A DNA stretch of 64,000 bases. Source: Mycolicibacter longobardus. Its GTDB lineage: Bacteria > Actinomycetota > Actinomycetes > Mycobacteriales > Mycobacteriaceae. Of the stretch, positions 45,414 to 54,307 are shown piece by piece. The stretch lies in the NCBI RefSeq assembly GCF_002102265.1, contig NZ_LQPG01000020.1:1-64000 (forward strand), given 5' to 3'. Numbering within the stretch: the first letter of the stretch is position 1; each line of letters begins with the position of its first letter. The position numbers and the translations under genes were made by a program. The notes under the pieces were generated by a model that ran no database searches, was not told the DNA's origin, and saw only the letters and a program-made list of their open reading frames with translations.

Positions 45414-46331
45414 GTGACGCGTACGGACAGTGACAGTTGGGACTTGGCCAGCAGTGTGGGGGCGACCGCGACGATGGTGGCGGCGCAGCGCGCCCTGGCC
45501 ACCGCGGGCCCGGACAAGCTGATCAACGACCCATTCGCGGCACCTCTGGTGCGCGCGGTCGGCATCGACTTCTTCACCCGGATGGTCGACGGGGACATTG
45601 AGTTTCCGGAAGGCGACGAGTTCGACCCGGTCCGGATGGGGCACGGCATGGGCGTGCGGACGCGGTTCTTCGACGAGCATTTCCTGTCCGCGACGCAGAG
45701 CGGCATCCGTCAGGCGGTCATCCTCGCCTCCGGCCTGGACGCTCGCGCCTACCGGCTGGACTGGCCGGCGGGCACCGTCGTCTACGAGGTCGACATGCCG
45801 GAGGTGATCGACTTCAAGACCACCACCCTGCGCGACTTGGGTGCCGAGCCGACCGCGGAGCGCCGCACCGTCGCCGTCGACCTGCGCGACGACTGGCCAA
45901 CCGCTTTGAAGGCCGCCGGATTCGACCCGGAGGCGCCCACCGTATGGAGCGCCGAGGGCCTGCTGATCTACCTGCAGCCCGACGCCCAGGACGCCCTGTT
46001 CGACACCATCAAAGCGCTCAGCGCACCGGGGAGCCGACTGGCCTGCGAGTTCATCGGCGACACGTCGGTCTTCGCCAGCCCGGCGTGGCACGAACACCGG
46101 GAGAAGATGCTGGCGCTGGGGTTCGAGGTGGAGATCGGCGACCTGATCTATCACGGCGAACGCAACCACATCGTCGACTACCTGACCGCCGCCGGCTGGA
46201 CGGTGACGGGCCGGCAGGTCCGAGACCTCTACGACGAGTGCGGGCTGGAGTACGGGGACGACGAACTGGCGATCGCGTTCGACGACATGACCTACCTGAG
46301 CGCGGTGCTGCCGGGCGATTCCCGGGTTTAG
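45414..46331 (+). CDS. SAM-dependent methyltransferase (mycobacterial TIGR00027 type)
   Basis: Methyltransferase of 305 aa belonging to the expanded mycobacterial leucine-carboxyl-methyltransferase-like family. Signatures: [20 protein letters not shown] at the N-terminus, the SAM motif [18 protein letters not shown] and [14 protein letters not shown] 45414 is preceded by GGAGG. Members are numerous in mycobacteria and mostly of unknown substrate. The 3' end overlaps the convergent gjpA-like gene by 4 bp. Confidence 0.9.
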   Translation: MTRTDSDSWDLASSVGATATMVAAQRALATAGPDKLINDPFAAPLVRAVGIDFFTRMVDGDIEFPEGDEFDPVRMGHGMGVRTRFFDEHFLSATQSGIRQAVILASGLDARAYRLDWPAGTVVYEVDMPEVIDFKTTTLRDLGAEPTAERRTVAVDLRDDWPTALKAAGFDPEAPTVWSAEGLLIYLQPDAQDALFDTIKALSAPGSRLACEFIGDTSVFASPAWHEHREKMLALGFEVEIGDLIYHGERNHIVDYLTAAGWTVTGRQVRDLYDECGLEYGDDELAIAFDDMTYLSAVLPGDSRV

Positions 46332-47314
46332 AGGCCCAGGAGGGCCACCAGGTCGGCCACCATCGGGTCGTCCAGCAGCGCGTCGATCGGGTTGCCCGTA
46401 CCGTCCCAGCCCAGTGCCTGCGCGATGCTGTGCGACATCTCGATCAGCGAGCCCCACGGCCCGGACCCGGTTCCATCCACCGGGAACGGCGGCACCGAGG
46501 TGCAGCCGACGATGGGCAGCGTCGTGCACACGTCGGCGCCGATGTTGCCGAACAGCGGTCCGCCTTGGCTGAGCAACCCGCCCAGGTCGATGCTCAGCGA
46601 ACGGATGGTGCCGATGGGCAACTCGGGCAGCAGCGGCCCGAGCACGCCCATCAGGTCGACCGTCCCGTACCCGTTGAGCCAACTGTCGGTCATGTGAGCG
46701 GGAATGTTGATGAAGTCGTTCCAGGCTCCGGACCAGTCATTTTCACCGATCGCGCCGAACATCGAGCCGAGGCTGTCCCACAGCTCCAGCCACGGGCCCA
46801 AGAGCACGCCCACCTGCCCGGAGAGCCAACCGCTGAACGGTGTTGCGGTGAAGTCCAGAAGCCACTGAGCCAGTGCCGTGTTGTCCGGCACGAGCACCGG
46901 AAGGAGACCGGAAACGGTGCCGAAGACGAGCCGATGGCCGGTGTCCAGAAGGTCGGTGTCCGCGTCGAACGGGGCGGTGACGCCGGCGACCAGGTTGCCC
47001 CACATCTGGCCGAAGATGTTCCAGATGTCCAACGGGTTCGCCAGGAAGTCCTGCAGGAAGCCGACCTGATTCACGACCACCTGTTGCAGCACCGGGACCG
47101 GCGGTGTCACCAAGTCGGTGCCGAGTGCGGTGACGTTGGTGAACGCGCGGTCGAGGACGTCGGCCCACAGCGTGAAGAAGTCGGAATCGGCGGCCAGCTG
47201 CACCGCGGGCGATTGGCTGACCGGCAGCGTCGGGGTGGGCGGTCCGGCGGTGATCAAACCGGCCCCGATGATTGCGACGCCGGCAGCGATGAGAGGACGA
47301 GTTTGGAGTTCCAT
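46328..47314 (-). CDS. GjpA-like outer-membrane/exported protein
   Basis: Exported protein of 328 aa. Signal peptide [22 protein letters not shown] with cleavage probably near the AGP that follows; the mature part is rich in Trp, Gly, Leu and Asp ([38 protein letters not shown]). This organisation is that of the mycobacterial family annotated as outer membrane porin GjpA. ATG 47314; an upstream frame start at 47359 is not needed. No function link to the catabolic genes. Confidence 0.75.
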   Translation of the reverse strand: MELQTRPLIAAGVAIIGAGLITAGPPTPTLPVSQSPAVQLAADSDFFTLWADVLDRAFTNVTALGTDLVTPPVPVLQQVVVNQVGFLQDFLANPLDIWNIFGQMWGNLVAGVTAPFDADTDLLDTGHRLVFGTVSGLLPVLVPDNTALAQWLLDFTATPFSGWLSGQVGVLLGPWLELWDSLGSMFGAIGENDWSGAWNDFINIPAHMTDSWLNGYGTVDLMGVLGPLLPELPIGTIRSLSIDLGGLLSQGGPLFGNIGADVCTTLPIVGCTSVPPFPVDGTGSGPWGSLIEMSHSIAQALGWDGTGNPIDALLDDPMVADLVALLGL

Positions 47315-47530
47315 GGTGGCTCCTAAGTCCGGGCCATCACTTTCTGTGATGAACCTCACTAGTTAATTGAGCGTACCTGAGAACGGGCCTAAAGCCAGTA
47401 ACTTTTGCCTGCTGGCAGAGTTGGGTGGCGGCGGTGATTAACGTCACGTCCCCGGGTTTGCGGCCATGCCGGCCGTGTCGGGGCGATGAGAAGGGTGATG
47501 GGAAGCCGATTGGCCTGACGGTCATGGCGG

Positions 47531-47603
47531 TGCCCCCAGCAGGGCTCGAACCTGCGACCTGCGGATTAAAAGTCCGTAGCTCTACCAACTGAGCTATAGG
47601 GGC
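47531..47603 (-). tRNA. trnK: tRNA-Lys (TTT)
   Basis: Minus-strand tRNA of 73 nt with an acceptor pairing GCCCCTA/TGGGGGC, the anticodon TTT in ACTTTTAAT and the T-loop GGTTCGAGCCC. It lies upstream of the GjpA-like gene on the same strand. Confidence 0.95.
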
Positions 47604-47727
47604 CGTGCCGGAACAGGATACTGCCTCCCCGATTCGGGTGCGTTTGAGGATTGGGCCTGCCGTGCCCTAAGCTAGCGAAGCTCCCAACGTGATTACGTTG
47701 CGAGTGCCCCGGAGAGATTCGGTTCTG

Positions 47728-47800
47728 GCCCCCTTCGTCTAGCGGCCTAGGACGCCGCCCTTTCAAGGCGGTAGCGCGGGTTCGAATCCCGTAGGGGGTA
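47728..47800 (+). tRNA. trnE: tRNA-Glu (TTC)
   Basis: Plus-strand tRNA of 73 nt; acceptor GCCCCCT pairs with AGGGGGT (one G-U), anticodon TTC in CCTTTCAAGG, T-arm GGGTTCGAATCCC. First of three tRNAs in a row. Confidence 0.97.
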
Positions 47801-47832
47801 CTCGCATCGCGGTGACGCGGAGCGAACAGCAA

Positions 47833-47906
47833 GGCCCTGTGGCGCAGTTGGTTAGCGCGCCGCCCTGTCACGGCGGAGGTCGCGGGTTCAAGTCCCGTCA
47901 GGGTCG
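47833..47906 (+). tRNA. trnD: tRNA-Asp (GTC)
   Basis: Plus-strand tRNA of 74 nt; acceptor GGCCCTG with CAGGGTC, anticodon GTC in CCTGTCACGG, T-arm GGGTTCAAGTCCC. 32 nt after tRNA-Glu. Confidence 0.97.
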
Positions 47907-47936
47907 CTTTTACGCGGCGAGGCACACGTGCCTTCC

Positions 47937-48010
47937 GGCCAGGTAGCTCAGTTGGTACGAGCGTCCGCCTGAAAAGCGGAAGGTCGCCGGTTCGATCCCG
48001 GCCCTGGCCA
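47937..48010 (+). tRNA. trnF: tRNA-Phe (GAA)
   Basis: Plus-strand tRNA of 74 nt; acceptor GGCCAGG with CCTGGCC, anticodon GAA in CCTGAAAAGC, T-arm CGGTTCGATCCCG. Last of the Glu-Asp-Phe series. Confidence 0.97.
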
Positions 48011-48182
48011 CCAGAAACCCCCGGCTTAACGGGGGTACTGCTCGTTTCGGGGTACGTCGTAGGTCCGAAAGAGCTGTGACTGCTTGCGTTCTCCGTCCGG
48101 GACACTGGTTGCTACGCGCACCTCATAGCGTCGCGCCGACGGCAACTCGATGACATCGACGTAGTCAGGTGTGCGAGTCCGG

Positions 48183-48464
48183 TCACCCCTCCCGGTCCCC
48201 GCCGTTCCATGCGCGGGCCGCATCCCGCAGGCGGGCGCGCACCGCTGATCGGCGATCCTGCGGGCGGTGGTGCCAGTGGCACATCCAACAGGAACAGACG
48301 TTGGTGCCGGTGAACATAAAAGCCCAGTAGCAGCGGCCGACGCGGCAAGTGCTCCGGTCGGGAAGGTCGCATTCGCGGCCGGCGCAGCGGTGGACGGGGA
48401 CGACGGAGATTTCACGGCGGGCGACGCGGACGTCAAACGGGGCATGAGCATCGGTGCGGGACAT
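48183..48464 (-). CDS. Small cysteine-rich protein
   Basis: Protein of 93 aa. Seven cysteines cluster in the middle (CAGREC, STCRVGRC, NVCSCWMCHWHH), a pattern of zinc-ribbon or treble-clef folds; the tail is basic. I do not recognise the family; from memory similar cysteine-rich proteins occur in mycobacteria and their phages. It lies on the minus strand just beyond the tRNA cluster, a common integration site, so it may be a phage or island remnant. Overlapping frames on both strands have no such structured pattern. Confidence 0.5.
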   Translation of the reverse strand: MSRTDAHAPFDVRVARREISVVPVHRCAGRECDLPDRSTCRVGRCYWAFMFTGTNVCSCWMCHWHHRPQDRRSAVRARLRDAARAWNGGDREG

Positions 48465-48792
48465 GCGGATCCTCGGAACTGGGTAGCCTCACCGAGTCCG
48501 CAGATCGCCGCGGGGTGAGGCTACAGCGGGTTCCGAAGACCGCCGGACCGGCCGGACTCCCCGGGATATGCCGCCGGGATCATGGCCGGCTCCCGAACGC
48601 GGCGGTTTGGGCAATGGTGGGTGGTACGGCTTGGGTCATGGATCGGGACGGTAGCGGGGAGGGGTGACAGGGGCGGCAAAGGTGGCTGGTCGCGGCCACG
48701 TCGGCATCGATCGGGACCGCCTCATCGACGCCGATCGGCGGCACCCCGCTGTGGACCAAAAGCGGTGGTCGCTGGAACGATCCTCCGCCGGG
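48465..48792. other. 328-bp gap without recognisable gene
   Basis: GC-rich stretch between the cysteine-rich protein and the DUF5994-like gene. Frames open here translate to Arg/Gly/Pro-rich sequence without motif. I see no RNA gene, repeat or clear promoter. Confidence 0.5.
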
Positions 48793-49242
48793 CTAATAGC
48801 CGCTGGCGGACTCCCGCTGTTCTCGCGCGTACCGCACGACCGAACCGGCGGTCAGGCACGCGGGCTTGTTGCGGTCGGCAGCCTCGATGGGCAGATCCGC
48901 CGCACAGCGCATCACCATCAAGGCGAGTCCGCTGTGGGTCGCATAGGAGATGACCAGCAGGTTGGCGCTGGCCTTCGCGCCGCTGACGGTCATCACGTGC
49001 TGGCGTTTGCCCTCCCAGCCCGGCCAGTTGAGGTCGGGTGGTCGTTGCAGCGGTGACCAGTTGACGTTGATGGCGGTGATGTCTCCGAGCAGGGGAGTCA
49101 GGATCGCGATAAGGTCCGGCAGTTCATTGGTGATGCGGTCTGCGCGCGGCCACCAGGCTCCGTCGATGTCACGGCCGAGCTCGCGAGCCACCGTCAGCCG
49201 GATGGGCCGGGCATTGCGGACGGCTCCGGCCGGGTAGCTCAT
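48793..49242 (-). CDS. DUF5994-like protein
   Basis: Protein of 149 aa similar to the mycobacterial DUF5994 family: RLTVARELGRDIDGAWWPRA, ELPDLIAILTPLLGDITAIN and the WPGWEGKRQHVMTV strand are typical. Function unknown; no catalytic motif or signal peptide. ATG 49242 is chosen because the family starts shortly before this segment; the frame continues upstream to 49371 with unrelated sequence. Single gene on the minus strand. Confidence 0.7.
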   Translation of the reverse strand: MSYPAGAVRNARPIRLTVARELGRDIDGAWWPRADRITNELPDLIAILTPLLGDITAINVNWSPLQRPPDLNWPGWEGKRQHVMTVSGAKASANLLVISYATHSGLALMVMRCAADLPIEAADRNKPACLTAGSVVRYAREQRESASGY

Positions 49243-49578
49243 CGCAACCGCTCCGGCTGACGCCGGGATAATCCGACGGCCACGATGGCAAGAGTATTGC
49301 GGACGAACGCCGAACTCGGTATGTCTAACTGTCGCACCATATCTCACAATCCACGGGAGCAGTTCCGTCACGGTCGGATTCGTCTTGCCCGCGGCTGCAG
49401 GTAGGCGGAGGAATCACAATTTGCCCGTGGGGGCCGCCCGTAGCGAGTCTGGGTGGACCACCGCTGACAAAGCGGCTCACGTTTGACCGTACGCCGCCGG
49501 CATCGTTTCGGCGACAGTTCGGTACAAGCCCGATTCGCAGCGGGACGGCTCCAGGCCCTGCCCATAGACTGGGCCGCT
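49243..49578. other. 336-bp gap without recognisable gene
   Basis: Divergent region between the DUF5994-like gene (minus) and the exported S1-like protein (plus). A less GC-rich part near 49300-49360 may hold promoters, but no box can be assigned with confidence. No RNA gene seen. Confidence 0.4.
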
Positions 49579-50286
49579 GTGCAGCATGCATCCACCCGAC
49601 GCGCATCAGCGATCGTCGCGGCCGCTTTGATCGCCTCCGCCGGACTGCCGACCGCCGCCGCGGACGACAAGATTCTGCTCGGCGGCGGCGCCGCGATCGT
49701 GCTCAACGACAACGCGCTGTGCACACTGACCGCTGTCGGCCACGACACCGCTGGTCAGCTGGTCGGTTTCACCGCCGCGCACTGCGGGGGTACGGGCTCG
49801 TCGGTGGTCGTCGAGGGGGCCGAGGATCACGGCACCGTGGGCACGGTGGTGGCCGCCGATGAGGGCCTTGACTACGCGGTGATCGAACTCGACCCGGACA
49901 GGGTAAGACCCATCGCCGACTACGAGGGCTTTGGGATCTACGGCCTGAGCCCCGCTGACCTGAGCCCCGCTGACCCGGAACCTGCCGGCCCGGATCCTGG
50001 CGTGGTGCCAGAGGTCCAGCACGCATGCAAGCTCGGGCGGGGCACCGGCCTCAATTGCTTCGACATTGGGCCTGCCGGCGTGCACTCCACCGGTGACGAG
50101 TGGTGGCAACCCGGCGATGACGGGGCGCCGGTCACCGTCGACGACCTACTCGTCGGCATGGTCCGCAACGGATCCGTTCCGGGCGCGCCACTTACGCAGC
50201 AGGGGTCGGGAATCGTGCTGTTCCAAGCGATCCTCGACGACGTGAATGCCAAGGGCGGGCCGGGCTCCGGGTTCACTCTTGGCTAA
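49579..50286 (+). CDS. Exported trypsin-fold (S1-like) protein with altered catalytic serine
   Basis: Secreted protein of 235 aa. Signal peptide of about 27 residues (ASAIVAAALIASAGLPTAAADD). The chymotrypsin-fold landmarks are the His motif GFTAAHCGG and an Asp in LDYAVIELD, but where GDSGxP is expected the sequence is PGDDGAPV, so the nucleophile is replaced by Asp. An inserted SPADLSPADPEPAGPDPG loop is proline-rich and partly duplicated. Probably a non-proteolytic relative. GTG 49579 is used because the signal peptide starts there; the frame upstream is not structured. Confidence 0.75.
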   Translation: MQHASTRRASAIVAAALIASAGLPTAAADDKILLGGGAAIVLNDNALCTLTAVGHDTAGQLVGFTAAHCGGTGSSVVVEGAEDHGTVGTVVAADEGLDYAVIELDPDRVRPIADYEGFGIYGLSPADLSPADPEPAGPDPGVVPEVQHACKLGRGTGLNCFDIGPAGVHSTGDEWWQPGDDGAPVTVDDLLVGMVRNGSVPGAPLTQQGSGIVLFQAILDDVNAKGGPGSGFTLG

Positions 50287-50335
50287 GCCTGTCCGGCTTT
50301 GATCAGCCCCGGCCTCGAAGATGGCCGGGGCCAAC

Positions 50336-50890
50336 TCAGGAAGCTGCCGGTGTCTCGCTACCCGGTGTCGGAGCGGCCGGTGTCGCGCTATCCGACCCGG
50401 GCGCAGCCGGTGCTGCGGGAGTAGCCGGAGTCGCGCCCTCCGCCTCCGAAGTGGCCTGCTCGGTGGCAGGGCTCCAGACAGCGGGGTCCTTCGCCGGGAA
50501 GGTTCCGCACTGCTCGGCAATGCCCGGGGCAGCCGATTCCTGCGCCCGGAAAAGCGCCGCGTAATAGGGAAAGACAATGGCGAACTGATCCACCTCGGCC
50601 TGCCGGGCGGCGGGATCCTTGGCCAGCAGATTGTTCATCCGCTCGACGATCTTTTCCTGCAGCACCGGGGGCTCTTGGTTGTACTTCGTCACAATCGCGT
50701 CGTAGGCCGGCCGGTCTACGACCTTGGTCGCTGCCATCAACTGGTCTACCGAGCACTGCGTGGCAAGTATCGGTTCCGGAACCGCATTCGGGTCGTCCGC
50801 GGCGGCGACTCCCGCGCCGGAAGCCAACAGACCCGCACTGACCGCTACCAGTCCCGCTGCGCGCACACGCCAATTCACCGTAGATGTCAT
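50336..50890 (-). CDS. Secreted mycobacterial protein (DUF5078-like)
   Basis: Exported protein of 184 aa. Signal peptide WRVRAAGLVAVSAGLLASG ending at VAAADD, followed by a helical domain (QCSVDQLMAATKVVDRPAYD, QEKIVERMNNLLAKDPAARQ) with two cysteines likely forming a disulfide, and a low-complexity Ala/Pro/Thr tail at the C-terminus. From memory the domain is that of DUF5078. Function unknown. ATG 50890; the earlier in-frame start at 50908 is less likely. Confidence 0.7.
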   Translation of the reverse strand: MTSTVNWRVRAAGLVAVSAGLLASGAGVAAADDPNAVPEPILATQCSVDQLMAATKVVDRPAYDAIVTKYNQEPPVLQEKIVERMNNLLAKDPAARQAEVDQFAIVFPYYAALFRAQESAAPGIAEQCGTFPAKDPAVWSPATEQATSEAEGATPATPAAPAAPGSDSATPAAPTPGSETPAAS

Positions 50891-50951
50891 GCGGCCGGAC
50901 GTTACCACCTTCAGGTTTGCTGTAAACCCGCTTTCGCCCTAGATGAGAGGC

Positions 50952-51278
50952 TCAGGGCCGCAACGTCTCCGGGCAGATCTCGGCCTGCGCCGCCTGAATC
51001 TGGACGTCGGCGGCTTCGGGACTGTAGTAGAAGGTGTTGGTCAGCTGGCGTACCAGGTCGCCCGGCGAGATACCGGACCGGTAGGTCCCGGTGTGGCCGT
51101 ACATCCTTAGCTGGGCGCAGATGTAGTGCCCCGAGGTCACTTTGACGTGATCGGTGACCGGGATCGCCACCGGGGCAGCGTTGACCCGGGCCAGGTAGCT
51201 GGTGTCGTCGGCGTGGGCGGCAGGTGCGGCGGCCAGTGCCGCGGTGGCCAGCAGGGGCGCGGCGATCCTCACGGTCAC
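50952..51278 (-). CDS. Secreted DUF732-type protein
   Basis: Small exported protein of 108 aa. Signal peptide (IAAPLLATAALAAAPAAHA, cut after AHA) and a helical domain ending in QIQAAQAEICPETLRP, with two cysteines (HYICAQL and EICPE), the DUF732 pattern. GTG 51278 is chosen because GGAGGT ends 7 nt before it; ATGs at 51284 and 51293 are in frame but sit on or next to that ribosome site. Function unknown. Confidence 0.7.
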   Translation of the reverse strand: MTVRIAAPLLATAALAAAPAAHADDTSYLARVNAAPVAIPVTDHVKVTSGHYICAQLRMYGHTGTYRSGISPGDLVRQLTNTFYYSPEAADVQIQAAQAEICPETLRP

Positions 51279-51333
51279 ATGCATGACCTCCATCGTGCCA
51301 CCGCGCCAACGCCTGGGCTGAGTGTTCCGGGTG

Positions 51334-51750
51334 CTACTCGTCGATATCGACGACACGGCGAGCCGTGACATCCGGCAGGTGCTGCGCAGCGAGCTCGTAG
51401 TCGCCGTCGTCATGCAGGACGATCAATCCATTCGCCGCGGCGGTTCCGCAGACCAGTAGGTCGACGACCGACAGGGGACGTACCGCACCGGCGAGCGTCA
51501 GCCGATACTGTGCGGAGTCGACCCATCGCCAAATCGATTTGGGCACTGGCACATCGGGATAGACCTCGCGGAACATCGCATTCATCTGGTCGAACTCATC
51601 GGCATTCCGCGCTGATCGACGGAACTCGACGCGTTGCGGTTCACAAGAGCCGATGCCGCCACTGACCAGCGCTGAACTCCAAGCCTCGGTGAGGTCCGAC
51701 TGACGCTGCAAACGCCAGACCGCCGATGAGTCCACCAGAAAACAGATCAC
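51334..51750 (-). CDS. vapC: PIN-domain toxin, VapC-like
   Basis: Toxin of 138 aa. The PIN acidic residues are visible: Asp in FLVDSSAVWRL, Glu in SCEPQRVEF, Asp in VVDLLVCGTAA and Asp in LIVLHDDGDYELAA. The family cleaves RNA. GTG 51750 overlaps the antitoxin stop (GTGA). An operator-like palindrome lies upstream of the pair. Which VapBC subfamily is not assigned. Confidence 0.88.
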   Translation of the reverse strand: MICFLVDSSAVWRLQRQSDLTEAWSSALVSGGIGSCEPQRVEFRRSARNADEFDQMNAMFREVYPDVPVPKSIWRWVDSAQYRLTLAGAVRPLSVVDLLVCGTAAANGLIVLHDDGDYELAAQHLPDVTARRVVDIDE

Positions 51751-51977
51751 CCGGTGGCTTTCCCGGCAGCCTTCTCGTCGGCACGGGCGACAAGCCACCC
51801 GTCGTAATCCCAGTTCCTGGCGTGCTCGCGGGAGCGAGCCAGCGCCTCGATCCGCTTGAACCGCTCGACGTAGTCACGCATCGCCAGGTTCACCGCCTCC
51901 TTCTTGGTGTGCACCCCCGCTATCCGCATGACCTCGCGCAGCGTCTCCTCATCAAGGTCGACCTGGGTTACCGCCAT
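51747..51977 (-). CDS. vapB: VapB-like antitoxin
   Basis: Antitoxin of 76 aa with the N-terminal ribbon-helix-helix strand (VTQVDLDEETLREVMRIAGV) and HTKKEAVNLAMRDYVERFKR, then a flexible C-terminus that would wrap the toxin (REHARNWDYDGWLVARAD). Its stop overlaps the toxin start. It probably binds the palindrome at 51989-52027 to repress the pair. Confidence 0.88.
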   Translation of the reverse strand: MAVTQVDLDEETLREVMRIAGVHTKKEAVNLAMRDYVERFKRIEALARSREHARNWDYDGWLVARADEKAAGKATG

Positions 51978-51988
51978 GACCGCTCCTC

Positions 51989-52027
51989 ATGTTGGTGATG
52001 TACATGAGCAGTGTATGTCACCAACAT
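51989..52027. promoter_or_regulatory. Palindrome upstream of vapBC
   Basis: ATGTTGGTGA and TCACCAACAT are perfect 10-bp arms separated by 19 bp, directly before the vapB start. TGTACAT and GTGTATG in the spacer add partial symmetry. Likely VapB(C) operator. Confidence 0.6.
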
Positions 52028-52117
52028 CAGGGCTGGCCCAGATCGAAACCGGGGCCGTGGCGCGCCGGCTTGGCGATCAACCTGACACGCTGATTCCTGC
52101 CTACTAGGGTGCCAGCC

Positions 52118-52561
52118 ATGGCAGTCAAGGATTCTCGCGAAGTCGTCATCGAGGCGAGCCCGGAGGAGATTTTCGGTGTCCTCGCCGATATCGAGTCCAT
52201 CCCCGCCTGGTCGCCGCAGTACCAGAGTGCCGAGGTGCTCGACACCCACGACGATGGCCGGCCGCGCCGGGTGCGGATCAGGATCAAGGCAGCCGGACTC
52301 ACCGACGAGCAGGTGGTCGAGTACAGCTGGACCGCTGACAGTGTCGGCTGGACGCTGGTGTCGGCAGGCCAACTCAAGGCGCAGGACGCCAAGTACACGC
52401 TGACCCCCCAGGGCGACAAGACCAAGGTCCGGTTCGACATGGCCGTCGACCCCTCGATCCCGATCCCGGGATTCCTGCTCAAGAGCACCCTCAAAGGCGG
52501 CATGAAGACCGCCACCGACGGCCTGCGCACCCAGGTGCTCAAGATCCAAAAAGGTCGCTGA
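52118..52561 (+). CDS. SRPBCC/START-like protein (Rv0856-like)
   Basis: Ligand-binding SRPBCC-fold protein of 147 aa: SREVVIEASPEEIFGVLADI and WSPQYQSAEVLD at the N-terminus, the central beta-sheet, and the long C-terminal helix (LKSTLKGGMKTATDGLRTQV). Position next to a second SRPBCC gene and dapC corresponds to M. tuberculosis Rv0856. ATG 52118. Binds an unknown hydrophobic ligand. Confidence 0.85.
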   Translation: MAVKDSREVVIEASPEEIFGVLADIESIPAWSPQYQSAEVLDTHDDGRPRRVRIRIKAAGLTDEQVVEYSWTADSVGWTLVSAGQLKAQDAKYTLTPQGDKTKVRFDMAVDPSIPIPGFLLKSTLKGGMKTATDGLRTQVLKIQKGR

Positions 52562-52616
52562 ATTCGCCTGTGGTGAAATCCCGCCGATAGCCGGGGGCGG
52601 GGCTAGGCTTGAAACA

Positions 52617-53075
52617 GTGGCTGTTCGAGCATCGCGGGAAATTGTGATTGACGCGCCGCCGGAGAAAATCCTCGACGCGCTCGCTGATGTGAGCGACTTC
52701 GTGTCCTGGTCACCGGTGCACAAGCGGATGGAAGTGCTCGACGAGTACGAGGATGGCCGCCCGCACCATGTCCTCGCGACCATCAAGGTTCTGGGGTTGG
52801 TGGACAAGGAGATCCTGGAATACCACTGGGGCCCGGACTGGATGGTCTGGGACGCCAAGTCGACCGCGCAGCAGCACGCCCAGCACGTCGAGTACACCCT
52901 CAAGCGTGAAGGCCCGGACAGCACCCGGGTGCGCTTCGACATCACCGTCGAACCGGCCGGGCCGATCCCGGAGTTCGTGGTCCGGCGCGCGAGCAAGCTG
53001 GTGCTGGCCACTGCCACCGAGCGGTTGCGGCAGCGGGTGATGGGAGACGACGGGGTGGCGGCTACCGAGCCGTGA
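52617..53075 (+). CDS. SRPBCC/START-like protein (Rv0857-like)
   Basis: Second SRPBCC protein, 152 aa, clearly a duplicate of its neighbour (SREIVIDAPPEKILDALADV, WSPVHKRMEVLDEYEDGRP). GTG 52617. Corresponds in order to M. tuberculosis Rv0857. The 3' end overlaps the convergent aminotransferase by 14 bp. Confidence 0.85.
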   Translation: MAVRASREIVIDAPPEKILDALADVSDFVSWSPVHKRMEVLDEYEDGRPHHVLATIKVLGLVDKEILEYHWGPDWMVWDAKSTAQQHAQHVEYTLKREGPDSTRVRFDITVEPAGPIPEFVVRRASKLVLATATERLRQRVMGDDGVAATEP

Positions 53076-54264
53076 CCGGCCCGTCGCGCAGCGTCTCCAA
53101 CCGCCGGATCGCCTCGTCGATGGTGTCTTCCCGCTTGACAAAGGTGAACCGCACCAAGTGATTCCAGACCTCGGGTGCGGTCGCGTCACCCGACGGTACG
53201 CAGAACGCCGACAGTGGGATGGCTGCCACCCCGGCCCGGTGCGGCAGTTCGGCACAGAACGCCGTGCTGTCGTCGTAGCCCAGCGGGCGGGGATCGGCGC
53301 ACAGAAAATACGTGCCGAAACTGTCGTGCACCTCAAAGCCCACCCGCGCCAGCCCGTCGGTCAACCGGTCCCGACGGGCCTGCATGGTCGCCCGCAGCGC
53401 CGCCACCCAGGAGTCCTCGGTGCTGAGGGCCAACGCCACCGCGGGCTGAAACGGTGCCCCACCGACATAACTGAGGTATTGCTTGGCGGCCCGCACCCCG
53501 GCCAGCAGATCCGCAGGCCCGCACGCCCAGCCGATCTTCCAGCCGGTGCAGTTGAACATCTTCGCCGCGCTGGAGACCGTGACGGTGCGCTGCGCCATCC
53601 CCTCGAAGCCGGCCAGGGGCAGGTGGGTACGCCCGGCAAAGACCAGGTGCTCGTAGACCTCGTCGGAGATCACCAGCAGGTCGGCCTCCACCGCGATGCG
53701 CGCTATGGCCGCCAGCTCGGACTCGGTGAACACAGTGCCGGTCGGGTTGTGCGGTGAGTTGACGATCAGCGCCCGGGTCGCCGGGGTGATCGCTCGCCGC
53801 AACGCGTCGGGGTCCAACGCGAACCCGCGGCCGTCGGGCACCAGCGGCACGCTGACCCGTCGCGCCCCGGCCATAGCCACCACCGGCGAGTAGGAGTCGT
53901 AGAACGGTTCCAGCAGCAGCACCTCTGAGCCCGGTTCGACCAGGCCGAGCACGGCGGCGGCGATGGCCTCGGTGGCACCGACCGTCACCAGGACTTCGGT
54001 GTCCGGGTCGTAGTCGATGCCGAAGTGCCGCGCGCGCTGCCCGGCGATGGCTTCGCGCAGGGCGGCGATACCGGGCCCGGGCGGGTACTGGTTGAGGCCC
54101 TCGGCGATCGCGGTCCGGGCGGCGTCCAGCATGGCCGGCGGCCCGTCCTCGTCGGGGAAACCCTGGCCGAGGTTGACCGCGCCGATCCGCGCAGCCAGCG
54201 CCGACATCTCGGCGAAGATCGTGGTGGCATAGGGCTCCAGCCGTGAGACCATCCGCGCCGTCAT
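53062..54264 (-). CDS. dapC: PLP-dependent aminotransferase (DapC-like)
   Basis: Fold-type I aminotransferase, 400 aa. PLP lysine in TVSSAAKMFNCTGWKIGWA, substrate-binding NSPHNPTG and the N-terminal VNLGQGFPDEDGPP. In M. tuberculosis the gene at this place, Rv0858c, is annotated N-succinyldiaminopimelate aminotransferase of lysine synthesis. The name rests on synteny and family. Divergent from fadA across a 256-bp region with hairpins. Confidence 0.88.
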   Translation of the reverse strand: MTARMVSRLEPYATTIFAEMSALAARIGAVNLGQGFPDEDGPPAMLDAARTAIAEGLNQYPPGPGIAALREAIAGQRARHFGIDYDPDTEVLVTVGATEAIAAAVLGLVEPGSEVLLLEPFYDSYSPVVAMAGARRVSVPLVPDGRGFALDPDALRRAITPATRALIVNSPHNPTGTVFTESELAAIARIAVEADLLVISDEVYEHLVFAGRTHLPLAGFEGMAQRTVTVSSAAKMFNCTGWKIGWACGPADLLAGVRAAKQYLSYVGGAPFQPAVALALSTEDSWVAALRATMQARRDRLTDGLARVGFEVHDSFGTYFLCADPRPLGYDDSTAFCAELPHRAGVAAIPLSAFCVPSGDATAPEVWNHLVRFTFVKREDTIDEAIRRLETLRDGPVTAR

Positions 54265-54307
54265 GGGATCCGAGCCTAAAGGGCCCTAACGGGCATCGCA
54301 GGCCGGG

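Noticed and set aside
48026..48451. Alternative minus frame overlapping the cysteine-rich protein
   Set aside because: Low-complexity Ala/Pro/Ser start and no fold pattern; the other frame has the ordered cysteine spacing.
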